Source of the DNA: Lumnitzera littorea
Taxonomy: Eukaryota; Streptophyta; Magnoliopsida; Myrtales; Combretaceae
Direction of reading: 5' to 3'
Assembly: GCA_024138015.1 (NCBI GenBank)
Contig: JAMXBB010000011.1
Coordinates: 33,181,877-33,245,876 of the forward strand
DNA length: 64,000 nt
Part shown: piece by piece, positions 35,440 through 46,732 of the stretch
Layout: each line of letters begins with the position of its first letter
Position numbering within the stretch: position 1 is the first letter of the stretch
Notes under the pieces: model-generated
What the model saw: the letters and a program-made list of their open reading frames with translations, nothing else
The model's database searches: none
Told to the model about the DNA's origin: nothing
Program-made: the position numbers and the translations under genes

Positions 35440-35940
35440 GATCCTTCTATGGTAATGTCACCTGCCATTCTCTTGAAATAGTATTTCCACAATGCTCCGA
35501 GGTAGACCACATATTTTCAAATCTAAATTTTTTCTTCCCTTTCTTATGTGAGAAACACAAGTCCAAAATTAAGGCAACATGGTCTGATCCCACCATTTCG
35601 CTATGTGTAACTATTGCTCTTAGGTATTTAATCATCTATTCATCTAAGCCCATGGCTCTATCAATCCTCTCCAACACAACTTTTTCCCCATCTCTCGTGT
35701 GGCCATAAATACCACGGTCCTTTGTAACCTAGATCATTCAAGTTTTCATTCATGATAATAAAGTTTAAGGCATCCATGAGTCTACTTTGTTTAACACGTT
35801 AATTCCTCAATCTTCCCTAACCTTGACTCTCAAATCATAGTCCCTTGTAGTTGCAGTCACGTTTCACAGCCTCGAATGTCCATGTACTCTAACATGACAC
35901 TGTCATCCCTATCCTATAATCCTAGTGGTCGCACCAATGT
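35440..35940 (-). pseudogene. LINE endonuclease C-terminal part
   Basis: The - strand reads NDLGYKGPW near 35725, then a KVVLERIDRAMG-like segment near 35670 and MVGSDHVALILDL near 35565-35600. These correspond to the last motifs of the apurinic-type endonuclease of plant LINEs; the S-D-H motif carries the catalytic His. The N-terminal catalytic residues (N, E, D) are not present because the copy is truncated. Stops and frame shifts occur. Confidence 0.75.
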
Positions 35941-35944
35941 AGCA

Positions 35945-36715
35945 GCCTTTGTGAAATTATTCATTTAATTGTTGCATAAATACATACTCTCTTTATTTTG
36001 GTTTATCTAATTTATTTTTATCAAATTTTTTTATAATATTGATGACTTAAAAAACTATTAGATTATGATATAGGTGTTTATTGAAGTGGTTTAAACTAAA
36101 GTAAACAATTGATGCAATTCAATTTAGAAATCTAAACTTTTTAAGCTATGATAAGCTAAAAATTTAAACTAAATCGTGAATGCCAAATTGGGAGTTTACT
36201 TGGCATTTCAATGGGATTGTTCTGTAAACCCTCTAAACTCTTGTAGTATAACTTTATCTTCCTATACCAATTAAAAATATATAATTAACCTTCAAATTAT
36301 TACTATAACTTTACTAAAAAAAACCATAAATAATAACTATTTATAGGGCTTTTTTGGTGTATATTCACATTTTCACAAGTTACATAGACTTAAATGATAC
36401 TGTGAGAGTTAGAATGTATTTATAGACCGATAGATTATAAGTTATATTTACAATTTACTTATTCTTATAATAAAAACTAACTAACAAACCATTTACTTTT
36501 TAGAGTGAAATAGATGGAGAATGGAAAAGTTATGCTTTGAGAATAATTATTACCAAGAATAGGTTAGAAATTTATATTTTAGCTTTTACTTTATATAATT
36601 TCTTAATATAGAAAATAAATTTTCTAATATTTATTTCACCTCGTTAATTATAATGTTAAAGTAAGTATATAACGAAAGGTACTAATATATCGCTATATGG
36701 TCTTTTTGGAACATA
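35945..36715. other. AT-rich non-coding stretch
   Basis: No features recognised. Confidence 0.5.
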
Positions 36716-36725
36716 ACTAAAAGTA

Positions 36726-37368
36726 GGGTGTTCGTAGATTGATTCAATTTGGTTCAGGGGTCAAACTGAACCAAATTGCATTTGAAACAGTTTGGTTTAA
36801 ATTCTCAATGAATTAAAACGCTTTAAATGATTCAAGTTTTGAACCAAATCGTTTTAAATATAGTTCGATTTGGTTAAAGCCCCTTTTTGAAAGCATCCTT
36901 TTTATTTTTCCTAATAATAATAGCCATTAGAGTTTTGAACCAATATTGATGTCTGAATTGAGGAATATTATACAAGAATTGAAATTATATAGCATTGTAC
37001 AACAACATTTCATTTTAGTGATAATAAAGGTGTATGAGTCAACTGGAGATGAGAGACAACTACAAAACAAAATGAGTGAATTATAAAAATTAAGAGTAAA
37101 ATGATAAATGACAACAAAAGAAAAGGTAAATCAAGTTAGATTGAAATATCAATAAGGTTTAAAACTAAAAAATATTGTTTATTTTTTAATAAGAAGCGAT
37201 CTAGTTTAAATTTAAATGATTTGGTTCGATTCAACCCTCAAACTGAACTATGAATTGCTTGAACATTTCTCAAACTGAATCGCGAACTGAATCGAAACAC
37301 AAAAGAATAGCATTTTGCAATTCAGTGCAATTTAGTTTAGTTCTCGATTTGGTTTGACGGACAACCCT
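36726..37368. mobile_element. Mutator-like MITE (643 bp), same family as at 20229
   Basis: Terminal inverted repeats are AGGGTGTTCGT at 36726 and, on the other strand, AGGGTTGTCCGT ending at 37368. The flanks AACTAAAAAGT (left) and AACTAAATGT (right) match apart from one extra A and one substitution, fitting a Mutator-like 9-11 bp target duplication. Subterminal repeats of the AACTGAACCAAATT / GGTTCAGTT type occur in both halves. There is no reading frame. It shares ends and internal motif style with the copy inside the CACTA element. Confidence 0.7.
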
Positions 37369-37679
37369 AACTAAATGTTATTTAACCTTTCTTATTAATT
37401 GAGGACATAATTATTCATCACTTAAAACTTTTATGTTTTATTCCTTGTAAAAGGAATTAAAAAATTCCATATTTCAAAACGTAAAAACTGTTCCTTATAA
37501 TGAGGGAATTGCAAAATCACTGAAATTAAAAATTCTACGATGAATTTTTAAGTAAATACAAAGTATTTTAAAAATAATCGTTTTATTTTTTCTCCATTGC
37601 CTATAATTAAATGGGCTATGAAAGTAATGCCCAGGATGAAGAAATTGAATACCACTAGAATGAAGTTTAGATCGTGTTG

Positions 37680-38067
37680 GCAAAGACCTGTTGGATGAAA
37701 TTTAATTGTGATGGGCCCGTGAGGCTAATGGAGAGGTGACCAGGATAGGAGGGGAGTGCGAAAAATTCTAGGGAACAAGTAGTTGGATGCTTCTGTAGGA
37801 AAATTTGCAGGAACGACTCGCTGGAAGCGATATTGTGGGCCATTTTTTCTGGGTTGAGGATGGCTAGGGAGAAGAACTGGGATAATATAGTTTTTGAATC
37901 CCACTCCATCTCTGCTATTTATTGGATTGCGAAAAATTGAATTGATGATGATGAATGCCCCCATATTTTTTATGCTTGCAGGGAACTTGCAAAAGGTTTT
38001 AATAGTGCTGTTTTTCGCAGGGTTCCTAGATATGAAAACAAGGTTGTTGATCGGCTCGAAGTTTGAA
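37680..38067 (+). pseudogene. RNase H-like domain pseudogene (LINE-type)
   Basis: One frame with a few stops reads MKFNCDGPV (first catalytic Asp, near 37700), NDSLEAILWAIFSGLRMA (catalytic Glu, near 37820) and NIVFESHS (near 37890), where the third Asp of E-S-D-S is replaced by His. It ends with FRRVPRYENKVVDRLE (final Asp, near 38040). This is the RVT_3 class found at the end of plant LINEs and in small host-encoded copies. No RT or poly(A) accompanies it, so it is an isolated fragment. Confidence 0.7.
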
Positions 38068-38444
38068 TGATCTCTATTTTCATTTGAAACCTCCTTTTGT
38101 TTCTGGTTGGGTAGAACAATTCAACCTAAGTTTAACAACATTGCTTATTATTTAATAGTCTTGAAAGTGATTTTGTGACTCTCAAATGGTGTTATCTGGG
38201 AGCCCCTTAATGTTATATTTAATAATATATTGCTTGGATAAACAAAATATATATATATATATATGAGCTTTTCATCGCTGACACATATATGTTCATGCAT
38301 ACGTTTCATGGAGTAAATGTTGCTACCATAATGGAGGTAGGATCGTTCTATTGTTGTATAATGTTTCAAAATGTTGAATACAGATTCTCGATATATTATT
38401 AGTTGATTGTTAAAATTCAATATCAATTTTGAGTTAAGTTTACT

Positions 38445-38570
38445 CCTTTCATGAGTCAATATATCTTATCTATATTTATATTCACTTTGCCATTTACAAC
38501 TGCAATAATGAGTACTTTCTCATTAATGCTTGATATGGCCATATTGTTAAACATGCATTTATTAATTAGG
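38445..38570 (+). pseudogene. Possible hAT transposase dimerisation-domain fragment
   Basis: The + strand reads ISIFIFTLPFTTAIMSTFSLM, spaced like the hAT C-terminal motif in which LTLPVSTA is followed by ER-FS-M. The key Glu-Arg pair is changed. Nothing upstream is clearly transposase. The match is by pattern only and could be chance. Confidence 0.35.
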
Positions 38571-38699
38571 TGTACACTACCAATCCAGAAATGGTCAACA
38601 GAAGCTCTGGTGTACAACATATCTATCTTTTGAAGAAAGTCATTAAATGAACTGTCAAGTATATTCAAATCACGTATTGATATCAACTTCAAACGTTTT

Positions 38700-39530
38700 G
38701 GATTTCATTTTCCTCTCCTCTATTTGGAAATATATTTAAAAAACAGAATATCGATTTCATGAAATTGGCAATTTTGCTTCTAAAAGGAATTCGATTCTAT
38801 CTTTCAAAATAAAATCATGATTCTATTTCTCTCTAATTAATTATTATTGATTAAAATTAATTATTTAATTTTTAATCTAATTATAACATTCAATAATTAA
38901 TGTTTTTTTCACAAATACTATTATATTCGCATTGTATTCCACTCTGTTCCCTAAATAGTTTCAAACTTAAGAATAAATTTATAATTTTGGTTTTAAATCT
39001 ATTTCATTACATTGCAAACCATTTTCTTGTACCAAACATAACAAAGTTCTAAGGTGAACATTCTATTAGAAGTCCTTTCTCTTGAATATTTATATTAGAA
39101 GTCGTTTACTGAGTTTTTGATAAATGCTAACTTTTAAATATACAATTAAAAGGTAGAATTACTACTTAAATTATTATAGATAAGTGAGCTGGGTCTATAC
39201 AACAAATTTGTTATTCCTACTCTTAGCGACGAGCGCATATTAAGGAAGGACTTGTTGTATCTTGAAAGACTTACCATATGGCTTATTTAAATCTTTTGCT
39301 CTATTTCTCAGGAGATCCAAAATGATCCATGAAGAATGTTGTTATCACACATCAAACCAATTAATTTATGAACCATTTTTTAATTTACAATTTTAATATT
39401 ATAAGTCCAACATTTTATTAAGGTTATTATAGTTTACTAGCATAAATATCGGTTTTTCAATAAACTCTTCGATACAAACTTATAATATTGTAAATTTATA
39501 ATAGTTAAGAGAGGAAAAAGTTTGATATTT
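38700..39530. other. AT-rich non-coding stretch
   Basis: No features recognised between the fragment at 38.5 kb and the LTR element. Confidence 0.5.
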
Positions 39531-39535
39531 ATGAG

Positions 39536-40156
39536 TGTAGAGGGTTGAAAATTATTGGGACAAGCTCATTATTTATTTATGCTTGACTCTTTGTGCTAAG
39601 TAATAAGGCCTAAAGAATTTGATTCATATTTGAGATGATTCAAAGAGATTTAGTTTGGTGGGCTTGGAACATGGATAGTTGAATCAGCCCATCCGTCTCC
39701 AACCTTTCTCAGATAAGCTATGCACTTATAAGGAAGGCTACTCATTTGGGATAACCATGAATCGAGCAAGCTTCATCTTATTCATTAATCACCTAGAAGA
39801 TCTAACAGATGCCATTATATCCAAGAGCCTATAAATACATAGTATTTCCTCATCATTTGGAACGCTTAGATAAATCAAAGAAATAGTGTTCCACTGTGAA
39901 AACTCTATTCTCTACGATCAAATAGCGTTCAGATAAAGAATTGATCTCATTCACTCAACCTCTAAGGTAACCTAAGGCTGTCTTATCTATCACTTATACA
40001 TTTGAGATACTAAGATTATTTGTCCCTCCTCCCTTCCTTATTTTCACCTAATCATTTCTTTAGATGATAGTCTTGCTTCACTTCTTTGAAGTCATATATA
40101 GCACGCTACTCACGCAGCACGTACATGACCACTCTAATCAGGCTCCTATATCTACA
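39536..40156 (+). mobile_element. 5' LTR of the gag-only element
   Basis: It runs from TGTAGAGGG to ATCTACA. A TATA box (TATAAATAC) sits at 39830. Shared landmarks with the 3' LTR include CACTTATAAGGAAGGCTA, AAATCGAGCAAGC-like and TGTGAAAACTCTAT, and the shared end CTMCTAYATCTACA. The promoter would drive the genomic RNA. Confidence 0.85.
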
Positions 40157-40176
40157 TTTTGGCGACTTCACTAGGG
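40157..40176 (+). other. Primer-binding site (inferred)
   Basis: TTTTGGCGACTTCACTAGGG follows the 5' LTR directly. TTTGGCGAC at this place is typical of Tat/Ogre-related plant elements. I did not match it to a specific tRNA. Confidence 0.5.
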
Positions 40177-40178
40177 AA

Positions 40179-41790
40179 ATGGCACCTTCCAAGAAGAGAA
40201 CAACTAGTACGTCTGATACCACATTCCAATAACTCGACACTAATATTGAGCTTACTGAGCACAATCCACTCCCATTACTTGAGAATATTAGCTAAGATCA
40301 TTCGGTGCCTGAGGCTCCTTTAGATCTCATACAGACAATGCGGACAGTGCAAAAAGCCACCAAGGCTTTAAATCAATTCACAACTACGTTCTAACCCATC
40401 CTTACCAAAATGGTTATCACTATTGCTATTCAACAAGGTATAGTTTTGCCAAATCCAATGGTTGCTACACAACCAAGCATTACTACCTCAGCTCAACCAA
40501 TTAATCTTCCAACCATTGAGAAGAATCTCCATCAAGGAGGATGTAATGAAACCCCTTTGCCAAAACCTGCACAACAACCAACTCCTGCACTAAAGAATCT
40601 AAGAGTTCATTTAGGCAACTTTTCATCTTTATGAGTACCTGCTCCTTCATCCATTCTTACCATCCCAATCTTGACAGGATCTATTTCTCATCCCAATCTT
40701 GCTCCTACTCCATTACCTATGTCCATAACTTCTATTCCAAAGACTTCTTTTATAATAAAGGAAAATTTGAACGTTTATATAAGAGAAATATAAGCTAAGT
40801 CATCTATGAGAGTACTAGAGTTGAAACTCCTATATCACTAACGCATTATAGTAAAGTCACATCCTAAAGACTATATAAGTCCTAGATTCATACTGTTCAA
40901 TGGCAAAAAAGAAAGTATTAAAGAACACCTCCCTAAAATTTATTGAAACTCTAGAGCCTTACAGGTTTGATAATGACCTAAACCTTACAGAATTCTCTAA
41001 ATCACTGACAAAAAAGGCATACACCTAATATGTTAACCTCCCCTCAAGATCGATTAATTCATGAGGAATTATGTGCAAGCTCTTTTTAGAAAAATTCTTC
41101 TCCACTCATAAGCAAGTCATGATTGCAGATACAAGAAGAATACAAAAGAACCAAGAAGAAGATCTGATAGATTATATATAGCGCTTTAGAGAACGCACTC
41201 TAAACATTTAAGATATTTGTGATAAAAGAGAACTAGTGAAGATCTGTATCCAAGGGACGTTCTCTGAGTATGCTGTGCACCTGGAGAACCTTCCCTGTAT
41301 TCTTTTGTTGTACTTGTTGAGAATGCACGAAGGACAAACAACTCTATTATGAGGCAACAGAAAGAAACTAACAAGCTTAACAAATGAGTAGCATTTATGC
41401 CCTCAACTGGGACTGAGGACTTTAAAGCTAGTAAGAGACTTAAGAAAGATACAAAAACTCTTCCATTTCCATGCCTAATGAGCAAGGTACATGCCATCCT
41501 CGACTATTGGCTATAAGATGAAGTTATCAAGTTGCCAAGAGTTGAGTGCCAACCTACGGAGAACGAAAGAAGAAATCCCAAATATTATTGATTTCATAGA
41601 ATGGTAAATCATCCTACTAAGGATTGCCAAAACTTAAGAAAGATATATCATGAAAGAATTCAAAATGGGTAGCTTGTCATCGAAGATAACAACATTCGCA
41701 ACAACCCACTTCTAAGCTATGATACTCATGTAGTAGCACATGAGTGCTTTGAAATTCATTAGTGATTCGTTAGGTATGAAAAAAAAAAAA
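40179..41790 (+). pseudogene. gag pseudogene of the gag-only element
   Basis: Translation starts at ATG 40179 (MAPSKKRTT), 23 bases after the LTR. A Pro/Thr/Gln-rich N-terminus covers 40410-40634. The capsid-like core is at about 40850-41240: PKDYISPRFILFNGKKESIKEH, then NLTEFSKSLTKKAYT and FSTHKQVMIADT. A degraded zinc-binding motif near 41590 reads FHRMVNHPTKDC, with a stop codon where a Cys is expected. The pattern is that of Ty3/gypsy Tat-type gag. There are many in-frame stops. Gag from a relative would have been needed in trans with its pol. Confidence 0.7.
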
Positions 41791-41899
41791 AATTAAGTTC
41801 AAGCTATAGCATTGCTTTTGTAAATGAAGAACGAATTTCACTACTCAATAATAAAACTTTTATTATCTTACTCATCTCTATGTTTTATATCTTACTCTC

Positions 41900-42660
41900 A
41901 TAAGCTCAAGTAATGTCCTAGCATCATGGCTCTCATGCCTTAAGCCCAAGTGACACCCTAACATCTTGACTCTCATGCCTCAAGCCCAGATAATGTCCTG
42001 TCATCCCAGTTCCCTTAAAGTGCAGGCGATGCCCTAACATCCTAAGTCCCATACCTAAAGCCTAAGAGATGCCCTGGCATCTAGGCTTCCATGCCTAAGG
42101 CCCAAGTGATGCCTTGGCATCTTGACTCCCATGCTTCAAGCCTAGGTAACGCCTTGATATCTAGGCTCTCACGCCTAAAGCCTAAGCGATGCCCTAGCAT
42201 CTCGACTCCCATACCTCAAGCCCAAGCAGTGCCTTAGCATCTCAGCTCTCACACCTAAAGCTCAAGAAATCCCTTACCATCTCTACTTCCATGCTTAAAG
42301 CCTAGGCAATGCCTTAACATCTCGACTTTCATGCCTCAAGTACAGGTAATGCCCTAATGTCTCAACTATTACACCTTAAGCATAGGTATCGCCCTAGCGT
42401 CTCGGCTTCCACACCTTAAGCCCAAGCAATGCCTTTGCATCTTAGCTCTTAAGCTTCAAGCCCATGAGATGCCCTAACATCTTAGCTCGCATGCCTCAAG
42501 CCCAAGTGACACCCAAGTATCCTGACTCTGATAGCTAAAGCCTAGGAAATGCCTATCATCTTAGCTTCCATGCCTTACGTCTAGGTAATGCCCTAACATC
42601 TTAGACTTTATGCTTTAAGTCTAGGCTTTAAGTCTAGGTGATGCCTTGGCATCTGGCATT
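41900..42660 (+). repeat. 40-bp minisatellite, about 19 copies
   Basis: The unit is 40 bp and reads roughly CAAGCCCAAGTGATGCC then CTAGCATCTCGACTCCCATGCCT. Copies follow one another from about 41900 to 42660 with many substitutions and few indels. Each unit holds a short dyad, best seen as GATGCCTTGGCATC. The unit length is not a multiple of three, so it is not coding. It replaces the pol region of the element. Confidence 0.85.
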
Positions 42661-42964
42661 TATGTAGGAATTGCAGTTTAATTGAAGAAGTGATCTAACG
42701 ATAGATCCTAACTTGCCATGCTTCCATCTATCTCATGCGAGAACCACGATCGAGTGAAAATAGTAATGGTAGCAAGGATCTTAGTCTTCTTTAGGATAAA
42801 CATATGCTATAGCTTTATAGTGATACAATCCACTTGCCCACCCATCCAAGTTGTACCTTCTTAAGGAAGGAAAACTAGGGATGAGGGAAAAGCAGCTCTT
42901 TCTTCTCTTGATTTTTTGAATCAAAACATTGATGTAATGATGTTGATCCTACAATCTCACTACA

Positions 42965-43250
42965 GAACAAGCTTACTATACGTGAAGCCTATTAGGACTT
43001 GTTATATACAAGTCTTGTTGTGCTTGAGGCCTACTAGGACCTACTTTATTCGAGGCTTACTAACCAAGATACTCATTGCACTTAAAGCTTGCTAAGGCCT
43101 ACTACACTTGAGGCTTTCTTACTTAAGGCTCCTTTATGTAAAGGTTGATGTTCTTGAGGCATGCTTGCTCAAGGCCTGTTGTGCTTGAAGCTAGCTAGGG
43201 CTTGCTGCACTCGAAGCTTGCTTGTAGAAGGTAGCTCCTTACAAGAGGAA
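42965..43250 (+). repeat. Second degenerate repeat block (TTGAGGC type)
   Basis: Variants of CTTGAGGCCTACTAGGACCTAC recur with irregular 20-40 bp spacing between 42965 and 43250. They are distinct from the 40-bp units but similar in base style. Confidence 0.55.
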
Positions 43251-43720
43251 CTAACTAACCTATGCTAATTCCTGAAGTAGATTTTGAAGGTTGACTGGGG
43301 GCATTTAATTATGATATTGTTCATACTTGCAAAGATGGAAAAAGAATGTCTAAGCGAAAGACATAACTATAACACTTAAATAGAAAAAGAAAAAGAAAAA
43401 AGGAAAGCATAAGAAGGTACTTACTCTTTCCCACGACCTAGGCTTGGAACTTGAGGCTTGTCCTTTCTTCACTCCTTGAAGAAGTATGTGAACTAAGAAG
43501 CAAAACCTGGCTTGTTCTTCTTAGTGTGGGTAGCTTGCAAAGTATCCATTAAAGATGTTTGAAAGTTATGCTCTTTATGAGAGGTTATCATGCTAATATG
43601 GTTGGCTCATCCAAAGCTATGAAGATTCAATAGTACAGCTACTTATTTTAATATTAAAGTTATCTCCCCCCACAAAGTGATAAACATGTGGGTTTGAACT
43701 CTTCAACGTAAGATGACTAC

Positions 43721-44334
43721 TTAACATACTTCCATTCTATTTGTTTGCCGAAACCACAACCGAGTAGAAGTGGCAATAACGTGGAGGACTTTAGCTTTCT
43801 TCCATGAAGTCATGTAATCCGACTTCTCTACAAAATATACTACCCAATCATCCCACCTAAAGGGTGGCTCCTTCAAGAATGAGAATTGGGTATACGAGAG
43901 AGGTATCTCTAAAACCAGTACGAGACTCACACTTGATAAATTGGAGACCACCATCAATGTAAGGTATTGCACAGGCTTCTTAGTGCTTGGCTTTGTCCCA
44001 AAATGTTCCTTTAGAGATAATCCCGTCCAACCACTTATCCCCAGAACATAGGATGGGTGGTAAACATTTATCTTAATATACCAATAAGTCCTTCATCTTT
44101 GCTACTTCTATGCTTCAACTTGGATTGGACTTCATCTTTTTTTTCTTGCAAGAGCACAAAATCAATATATTCAATATGTGAAGGAGGGAAAGCATTACTA
44201 AAGCAATTGTTGTCATTAACCCTCTCACGCATGAAAGAAGTATGCAAATTGAAAGGCAACCACCTAGCATAGCTTTTGGAAGGTTCACTAGGAAGAGTAT
44301 GATTTGAATAGTTAAATATAGGCAAGTGTCTCAC
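43721..44334 (-). pseudogene. Antisense ORF remnant inside the gag-only element
   Basis: On the - strand, frames at 44068-44334 and 43721-43972 are open for 88 and 83 codons and could once have been joined across a frame change. The second reads EPPFRWDDWVVYFVEKSDY and WKKAKVLHVIATSTRLWF. A diverged copy of its end is readable at about 42690-42900 on the same strand (LKKTKILATITIFTRSWF). Conserved reading on both copies argues against chance. I cannot assign a family. An extra antisense ORF, as known in Tat elements, is one possibility. Confidence 0.35.
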
Positions 44335-44973
44335 TATGCTTTGTTGTAGTTCTAACTTTTGACAAATAAAATTTGCAAAAAGGGTAAGAATTATGAGGTT
44401 TAAATAAATAAATTCCTCAGCATACTACCTATCTAAGGAATTATGCTATCAACCTTAATTCAATATAGCATATACGAAGATTAAAGAGGTAAACACATAC
44501 GTGCAAGTAGGAATAATAAAAAGAAATAAAGAAATTAAATCTTTGATCACCTGGCTACTCGTTGAAAAGATGCAAAGAGATACGAATCATGCATATACAT
44601 TTAATTTACAACCAGTAAGGAAAGAGAACTCCATGAAGATATATACATTGACTTTGTCCTACATTAGAATAGGGATCAATCAATTCAAGAAGAACCAAAA
44701 GCTTTGAACAAGAAAGCAAAACAAGAGAGATGTAAGGTACCATTGTTTATTTCGGAATCAAAATATACCCTTACCATTGTTGATTGCGTAACCTACTGCT
44801 GGTTGTTGTTGTCGAGCCCCTATCACACAATTATTTGTTATGTTTCTATCAATGGATAGAACAAAGAAAAGAAATATGGAAAAGTAAGGACAAGAGTTTT
44901 GGAGATGAACGAAGGCATATTGAAATTGTGATCTTACTCTTGTTAATGTCATTGTCCAGCAAGATTCAAAGCA

Positions 44974-45001
44974 AAAATAAAAATAAAAATAAAAATAAAA
45001 G
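44974..45001 (+). repeat. (AAAAAT)n microsatellite
   Basis: About four and a half copies of a six-base unit. Confidence 0.85.
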
Positions 45002-45623
45002 AATTGCAAAACTCACTAATATAAGTCCTTGCTACTGTGTCAAATGAGAAATTGGTAGGGACATAAATTTGAGAACTCCTATTACGGTTTCCGATATTCC
45101 CAAGGATTCGAGTACTTATTGTTGGCAAGTTAAATCTTCATTGAAAATTAAGAAAAGTTGAAATCATTAAGACATTATTGGGATGTGAAAGTCAATTCGA
45201 TTGGACAAGACATTGATAAGAATAAAAGTAAACAAGAAAAATCATCTCCCATGAAGAAGGTAAGGATCTATAAATAGTTAAGTGAAGATTTGTGCTGCAT
45301 ATTTGGTTTCAAGATTTGACAAAATTTGAGTTATCTTTAGATATGAACAAATAGCAAATTTTAATTAATTAAGGAGGATTTGGAGAGGAAAGAGAAGATT
45401 TAGAGTAGATATGAAAAAAAAAAAAATCTATTTGGTTACTAAATATATGTTGCAGAAAAAAGAAGATAATGAGCGGTGTGTTTTGAAAAAAAAAGATTTG
45501 TGCATGCAAGGATTAAATTCAAGGTTTCTTAGATTCTAGTGCCCATCAATTGCCAACTAGGCTAGTTCTTGTCATCAACATATACTTATTATGTACATAA
45601 AAAAAAAATATAGTAAAAATGAG

Positions 45624-45624
45624 A

Positions 45625-45658
<34 letters not shown>

Positions 45659-45672
45659 TATATATATATATG
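45624..45672 (+). repeat. (CA)n-(TA)n compound microsatellite
   Basis: A CA run to about 45654 passes into a TA run to about 45672, inside the gag-only element. The reading frames over it are artefacts of the repeat. Confidence 0.95.
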
Positions 45673-46058
45673 CATATAACATAGCCAAAAGGGATGTTGT
45701 GAAAGCTCTACATTTTTGTGAATGCTCTAATGACTTTATTTTTCTGCCAATGATCGTAAAAATGAGGAAGAAATACCGAGAAGAGACATCGTACACACGT
45801 TATTTAGCAAATCAATATCATGGGAGCAATAAGTCAACAGTGCAATATAAAAGCATATCAAAATATGTATTCTTTGGCAACAAAATGAATACGAACATAA
45901 CATGTTCAACTCGCTAGTAATCTAAAAGAAACATCAATTCTATAGATATTGGAAGTAATTAAGCATGCAAAGTCAACATTCAGTGCATCTATATAATAAT
46001 TGAAGAAACAAGTTCTAAAAATGCTCAAAATCTTTTTGAATGTGTTCAAGGGACTTTT

Positions 46059-46074
46059 AGTTAGGGGGGCAAAA
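46059..46074 (+). other. Polypurine tract of the gag-only element
   Basis: TTAGGGGGGCAAAA directly precedes the 3' LTR, where plus-strand DNA synthesis would be primed. Confidence 0.65.
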
Positions 46075-46732
46075 TATAGAGGGTTGAAAATTGTTGGGAT
46101 AAACTCATCATTTATTTAAACTTAACTCTTTGGATCAAATGACAGGATCTAAGGAGTCCGATCTATATTTGATATTATTCAAAGAGATTTGGCTTGAAAG
46201 GCTTAAAATAAAAATTATTAGATCAGTTCGTCCATCTCCAACCTTTTTTAGGCAGGCCATGCACTTATAAGGAAGGCTATTAGCTTTAGGCTCATTAACT
46301 AACTCATTTTAGATAACTATAAATCGAGCAAGCTCAATCTCATCCATTAATCACTTAGATGATTAGATAGATGCTATCATGTCTAACAGTTCATAAATAC
46401 CCAGTATTTTCTCATCATTTAAAACGCTTAGAGAGATCGAAGAAACAATATTCTATTGTGAAAACTCTATTATCTAAGATCAAAACAGCATTTAGGTAAA
46501 GAATTGATTTCATTCGCTCAAGTTATAAAATAAACACTTAAGGTCATCTGAGACTATCTTGTTCGTCACTTATGCATTTAAGATATTAAGATTTTCTATT
46601 CTTCCTCTTTGCCTTATTCTTACTTAATTATCCCTTTAGGTGACAGTTTCATTTCATTTCTTTAAAGCCACATGTAGTACATTACTCATGCAACACACAC
46701 ATGACCATTCCAACCAGACTCCTACATCTACA
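46075..46732 (+). mobile_element. 3' LTR of the gag-only element
   Basis: It is colinear with the 5' LTR from TATAGAGGG to ATCTACA. It carries a ~25-bp extra segment near 46280-46310 and other small insertions, giving 658 bp. The TATA box position reads TCATAAATAC here, so the promoter motif has decayed. Confidence 0.85.

Larger units (their letters stand above)
31815..35940 (-). mobile_element. 5'-truncated L1-type LINE with poly(A) tail
   Basis: The T-rich tract at 31815-31867 (TTTTTC repeats, then a T run) is the poly(A) tail on the - strand. Reading leftward from 35940 come the end of the endonuclease domain, reverse transcriptase, a zinc-binding RT-associated region and a C-terminal RNase H, the usual order of plant L1 ORF2. 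ORF1 and most of the endonuclease are missing, as expected from 5' truncation during target-primed insertion. Target duplications were not identified. Confidence 0.85.
39536..46732 (+). mobile_element. Complete non-autonomous LTR retrotransposon with gag but no pol
   Basis: Two similar LTRs (39536-40156 and 46075-46732) enclose 5.9 kb. The element begins TGTAGAGGG and ends ATCTACA. The flanking pentamers ATGAG (39531-39535) and ACGAG (46733-46737) differ at one base, supporting a single insertion event. A PBS-like site, a decayed gag, tandem repeats and a polypurine tract follow in order. I found none of the protease, RT, RNase H or integrase motifs between gag and the 3' LTR. This is the structure described for gag-only terminal-repeat elements (TR-GAG) and for some Tat relatives. 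The LTRs differ at many positions, so the insertion is old. Confidence 0.8.

Noticed and set aside
38148..38459. 103-codon - strand frame in AT-rich DNA
   Set aside because: It includes a TA microsatellite (near 38250) read as Ile-Tyr repeats and lacks any domain pattern.
41186..41497. 103-codon - strand frame over the gag region
   Set aside because: Shadow of the + strand gag pseudogene, which has recognisable family motifs.
45575..45917. Overlapping frames on both strands around the CA/TA microsatellite
   Set aside because: Open only because of His-Thr or Cys-Val dipeptide runs from the microsatellite; no conserved sequence.
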